Source: Alkalithermobacter paradoxus
Lineage (GTDB): Bacteria > Bacillota > Clostridia > Peptostreptococcales > Peptostreptococcaceae
Length of the DNA stretch: 64,000 bases
Assembly (NCBI GenBank): GCA_002029295.1
Contig: MZGW01000004.1
Location: 95,073-159,072, forward strand
Reading direction: 5' to 3'
The notes under the pieces are model-generated. The model ran no database searches. It was not told the DNA's origin and saw only the letters and a program-made list of their open reading frames with translations. Position numbers and translations under genes: made by a program. Positions 62,298-64,000 of this stretch are shown here, in pieces (the stretch's first letter is position 1; each line of letters opens with the position of its first letter).

Positions 62298-63191
62298 ATG
62301 AAACAGTATTTAGGAATAGATATCGGTGGAACTTACATTAAATACGGAATATATAGTAGTGATGGAGTTAAAATAAAAAGCTCAAAGGTAAAAACGTGTC
62401 TAGAAAGTTTAGACAGTTTTATAGATACATTAGTAGGAATAATAGATGATAACAAAAATGTTGATGGAATAGGTATAAGTATGCCAGGTTTTGTAGATGT
62501 AAATACTGGATTTATCTTAGATGCAGGAGCAATAAAGCCTTTACACGGAAAAAACCTAAAAGAAATCTTACTAGAAAGAACAAATAGATATGTAGATATA
62601 GAAAATGATGCAAACTGTGTAGTACTAGCAGAAAAATGGATGGGAAATGGTAAGGATTACTCAAATTTCTTGGCTCTTACAATAGGAACTGGAATAGGTG
62701 GAGGAATAATAATAGATAATAAGCTATATAGAGGCCATAAATTTATGGCAGGAGAATTTGGTTATATGATAGTTGATGGAATAAATGAAGATGGACGTGA
62801 AAATTCAACAGCAAGCTTAGTAGCATCAACTCAAGCTCTAGTTAAACAAGTAGCAAAAGTAAAGAATATTCCATTTGAAAAGTTAAGTGGAGAAAAGATA
62901 TTTGAACTATTAGAGCAAAATGATACTGATGTAGTATGTGTTTATAACAAATGGATAGAAAGACTTGCTTTAACTATATATAATCTAGTATATAGCTTTA
63001 ATCCACAGGCAGTATTAATAGGTGGAGGAGTTAGTTCTCAAGCAAAATTGCTTGAGGATTTGAAAAATACTTTAGACAATTTAGATAGTAGAATTAATAA
63101 TTTTGTAAAGATAAATACTTGTAAGTTTAATAATGAATCAGGACAGATAGGAGCTATATATAACCACTTAGTTAATAATAAAATACTTTAA
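62298..63191 (+). CDS. ROK family sugar kinase
   Basis: A 297-residue kinase: ATP-binding GIDIGGTYIKYGIYS, ENDANCVVLAEKW, LTIGTGIGGGIIID and GGGVSSQ. The zinc motif CxCGxxGCxE of most ROK members is missing; GEFGYMIV occupies that place, as in beta-glucoside-kinase-like members. In this operon it probably phosphorylates glucose released by the GH1 enzyme. ATG 62298 follows AAAGGAGG; the upstream extension to 62256 is inside the terminator hairpin. Confidence 0.9.
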   Translation: MKQYLGIDIGGTYIKYGIYSSDGVKIKSSKVKTCLESLDSFIDTLVGIIDDNKNVDGIGISMPGFVDVNTGFILDAGAIKPLHGKNLKEILLERTNRYVDIENDANCVVLAEKWMGNGKDYSNFLALTIGTGIGGGIIIDNKLYRGHKFMAGEFGYMIVDGINEDGRENSTASLVASTQALVKQVAKVKNIPFEKLSGEKIFELLEQNDTDVVCVYNKWIERLALTIYNLVYSFNPQAVLIGGGVSSQAKLLEDLKNTLDNLDSRINNFVKINTCKFNNESGQIGAIYNHLVNNKIL

Positions 63192-63202
63192 ATACAGTTT
63201 TC

Positions 63203-63242
63203 AAAACGCCTAGAGTTTAATTTTTATTCTAGGCGTTTTTGT
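63203..63242 (+). terminator. Terminator of the PTS operon
   Basis: AAAACGCCTAGA (63203-63214) pairs with TCTAGGCGTTTT (63228-63239), followed by TTG. The stretch 63243-63480 after it is AT-rich with no gene that I can support. Confidence 0.92.
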
Positions 63243-63488
63243 TTGCTAAGATTAAATTGAAGAAATACGTTGATACAATGCATATAAAACCTTAAGAAAA
63301 CAGTTTTTTCTGATTCTTGAAAGATAGTTTTAAATATATACTAAGGTTTATGATTTACTTAGATATTAACTTAATAAGAGAATACTTAGATACATTAGTA
63401 TTTAAATCTAAGTTGATTAGTAAAAATAAATAATTGAAGTTAATATGGAACATGTAGAATGATGTAGAAAAAAATGGAAAAAATATTA

Positions 63489-63519
63489 TTGACGATATAT
63501 ATATATATATATATATAAT
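63489..63519 (+). promoter_or_regulatory. Promoter with an (AT)11 repeat as its spacer
   Basis: TTGACG (63489-63494) is followed by AT repeated 11 times (63495-63516) that runs into TATAAT (63514-63519; 19-nt spacer) or TATATA (63512-63517; 17-nt spacer). Changes of one repeat unit would move the spacer by 2 nt. Confidence 0.6.
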
Positions 63520-63531
63520 TGATATTAACGA

Positions 63532-63565
63532 TACTGTCTTAGGCATATGAAAATCCTTGACAGTA
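63532..63565 (+). promoter_or_regulatory. Leader hairpin ahead of the last gene
   Basis: TACTGTC (63532-63538) pairs with GACAGTA (63559-63565). It sits in the predicted 5' leader, about 10 nt before the ribosome site AGGAGG. Confidence 0.35.
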
Positions 63566-63590
63566 CCTTGTTATAGTAGGAGGTGTTATT

Positions 63591-63905
63591 ATGAGATTAC
63601 CATTGTGTAACAATACATTTTCTATAAAAATTGATTGCAACAATGACATTATTAGCAGAGAAGTAGATGAACTAAATAAAAGAAGTTCTGCACCATCGGC
63701 TTTTAATAATAATGCATTAGCTACAAGTATGGCAACATCTGATATAATTCAATACATGGATGGGAATTATCAACAAATAAAATCATTAAATGCTCGATTT
63801 GGAGTAAATAATGTTACCTTTGAAACGTATAAAATTGATACATATATTGATAAAAATTGTGAATATTGTGGAAGTAATGAAAATAGTAGTAGAGCCACGT
63901 ATTAA
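63591..63905 (+). CDS. Hypothetical protein, 104 residues
   Basis: ATG 63591 has a very strong ribosome site (TAGGAGGTG). The protein starts MRLPLCNNTFSIKIDCNNDI, contains a Ser/Ala/Asn-rich middle (SSAPSAFNNNALATSMATSD), and ends with a possible metal-binding pair CEYCGSNENSSRATY. No signal peptide or membrane segment is seen and the family is not recognised. Its promoter region holds the (AT)11 tract, which may make expression variable. Confidence 0.6.
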   Translation: MRLPLCNNTFSIKIDCNNDIISREVDELNKRSSAPSAFNNNALATSMATSDIIQYMDGNYQQIKSLNARFGVNNVTFETYKIDTYIDKNCEYCGSNENSSRATY

Positions 63906-64000
63906 AAAAAATATATATGTCTATTACGTTTCATTGGTACTTCTTACAGTTGCTATTTCATTACCACATTCTGTATTGACAGTTTTACTATTGTCTAAAG

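Noticed and set aside
63924..64000. Possible C-terminal end of a reverse-strand gene (24 codons, stop at 63924-63926)
   Set aside because: The open frame is too short to support and is cut by the window edge; composition alone gives no evidence of coding.
1..64000. CRISPR arrays, tRNA or rRNA genes, riboswitches such as T-box or SAM
   Set aside because: No regularly spaced repeats, cloverleaf-like genes or recognisable riboswitch cores were seen in the intergenic stretches; only hairpin leaders and terminators.

Overview
The window is about 64 kb of AT-rich, low-GC Gram-positive DNA with strong purine-rich ribosome binding sites and frequent TTG/GTG starts. Housekeeping gene order (prmA-rsmE-mtaB-HIT-rpsU-yqeY; rnc-radical SAM-smc-ftsY-ylxM-ffh-rpsP-khpA-rimM-trmD-rplS-rbgA-rnhB-ylqG-ylqH-yraN-comM) and a CD1247-type acidic zinc-ribbon protein behind efp point to the class Clostridia, most likely Peptostreptococcaceae (relatives of Clostridioides/Romboutsia). 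This is inferred from synteny and protein style; no database was searched.

Layout. 1-5.7 kb: end of a small membrane protein, an M24 peptidase, then a translation/RNA-modification cluster. 5.7-8.4 kb: two-subunit fumarase plus malic enzyme. 8.4-14.7 kb: shikimate genes (aroE, aroK, aroQ) enclosing four type IV minor-pilin-like genes, one of them frameshifted at its processing site, then an Xaa-Pro peptidase and efp. 14.8-31.1 kb: the CD1247-type protein, RNase III, SMC, the SRP pathway (ftsY, ylxM, ffh), ribosomal proteins and tRNA/16S maturation genes, a FliK-like/FlhB-like pair, and comM.

32.1-53.1 kb is the accessory region: nine co-directional, tightly packed or overlapping genes forming a predicted DNA phosphorothioation defence island. 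A DndC/SspD-type sulfurtransferase, a DUF4007 (SspB-like) protein, a large SspC-like ATPase and a cysteine desulfurase form an Ssp-type single-strand phosphorothioate modification module. DptF/DptG/DptH-like (SspFGH-like) proteins follow as a restriction module; the DptH-like protein combines a candidate PD-(D/E)XK nuclease motif with a SpoIIIE/FtsK-like motor. The operon then ends with a second, divergent DUF4007 protein plus giant ATPase pair. I do not recognise that extra pair as part of the described four-gene modification plus three-gene restriction sets, and it is the best candidate here for something undescribed. A decayed copy of the 3' part of comM lies immediately beyond the operon terminator, so intact comM on the left and a comM fragment on the right bracket the island: a scar of acquisition or rearrangement at comM.

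53.4-64 kb: a YtcJ-like amidohydrolase, htpG behind a perfect CIRCE (HrcA) operator, an FMN-dependent reductase, and a complete beta-glucoside PTS locus (GntR regulator, IIA, IIB, GH1 6-phospho-beta-glucosidase, IIC, ROK kinase). The window closes with an unknown 104-residue protein whose likely promoter has an (AT)11 repeat as its spacer, a candidate phase-variable switch. No tRNA, rRNA, CRISPR array or insertion sequence was recognised.
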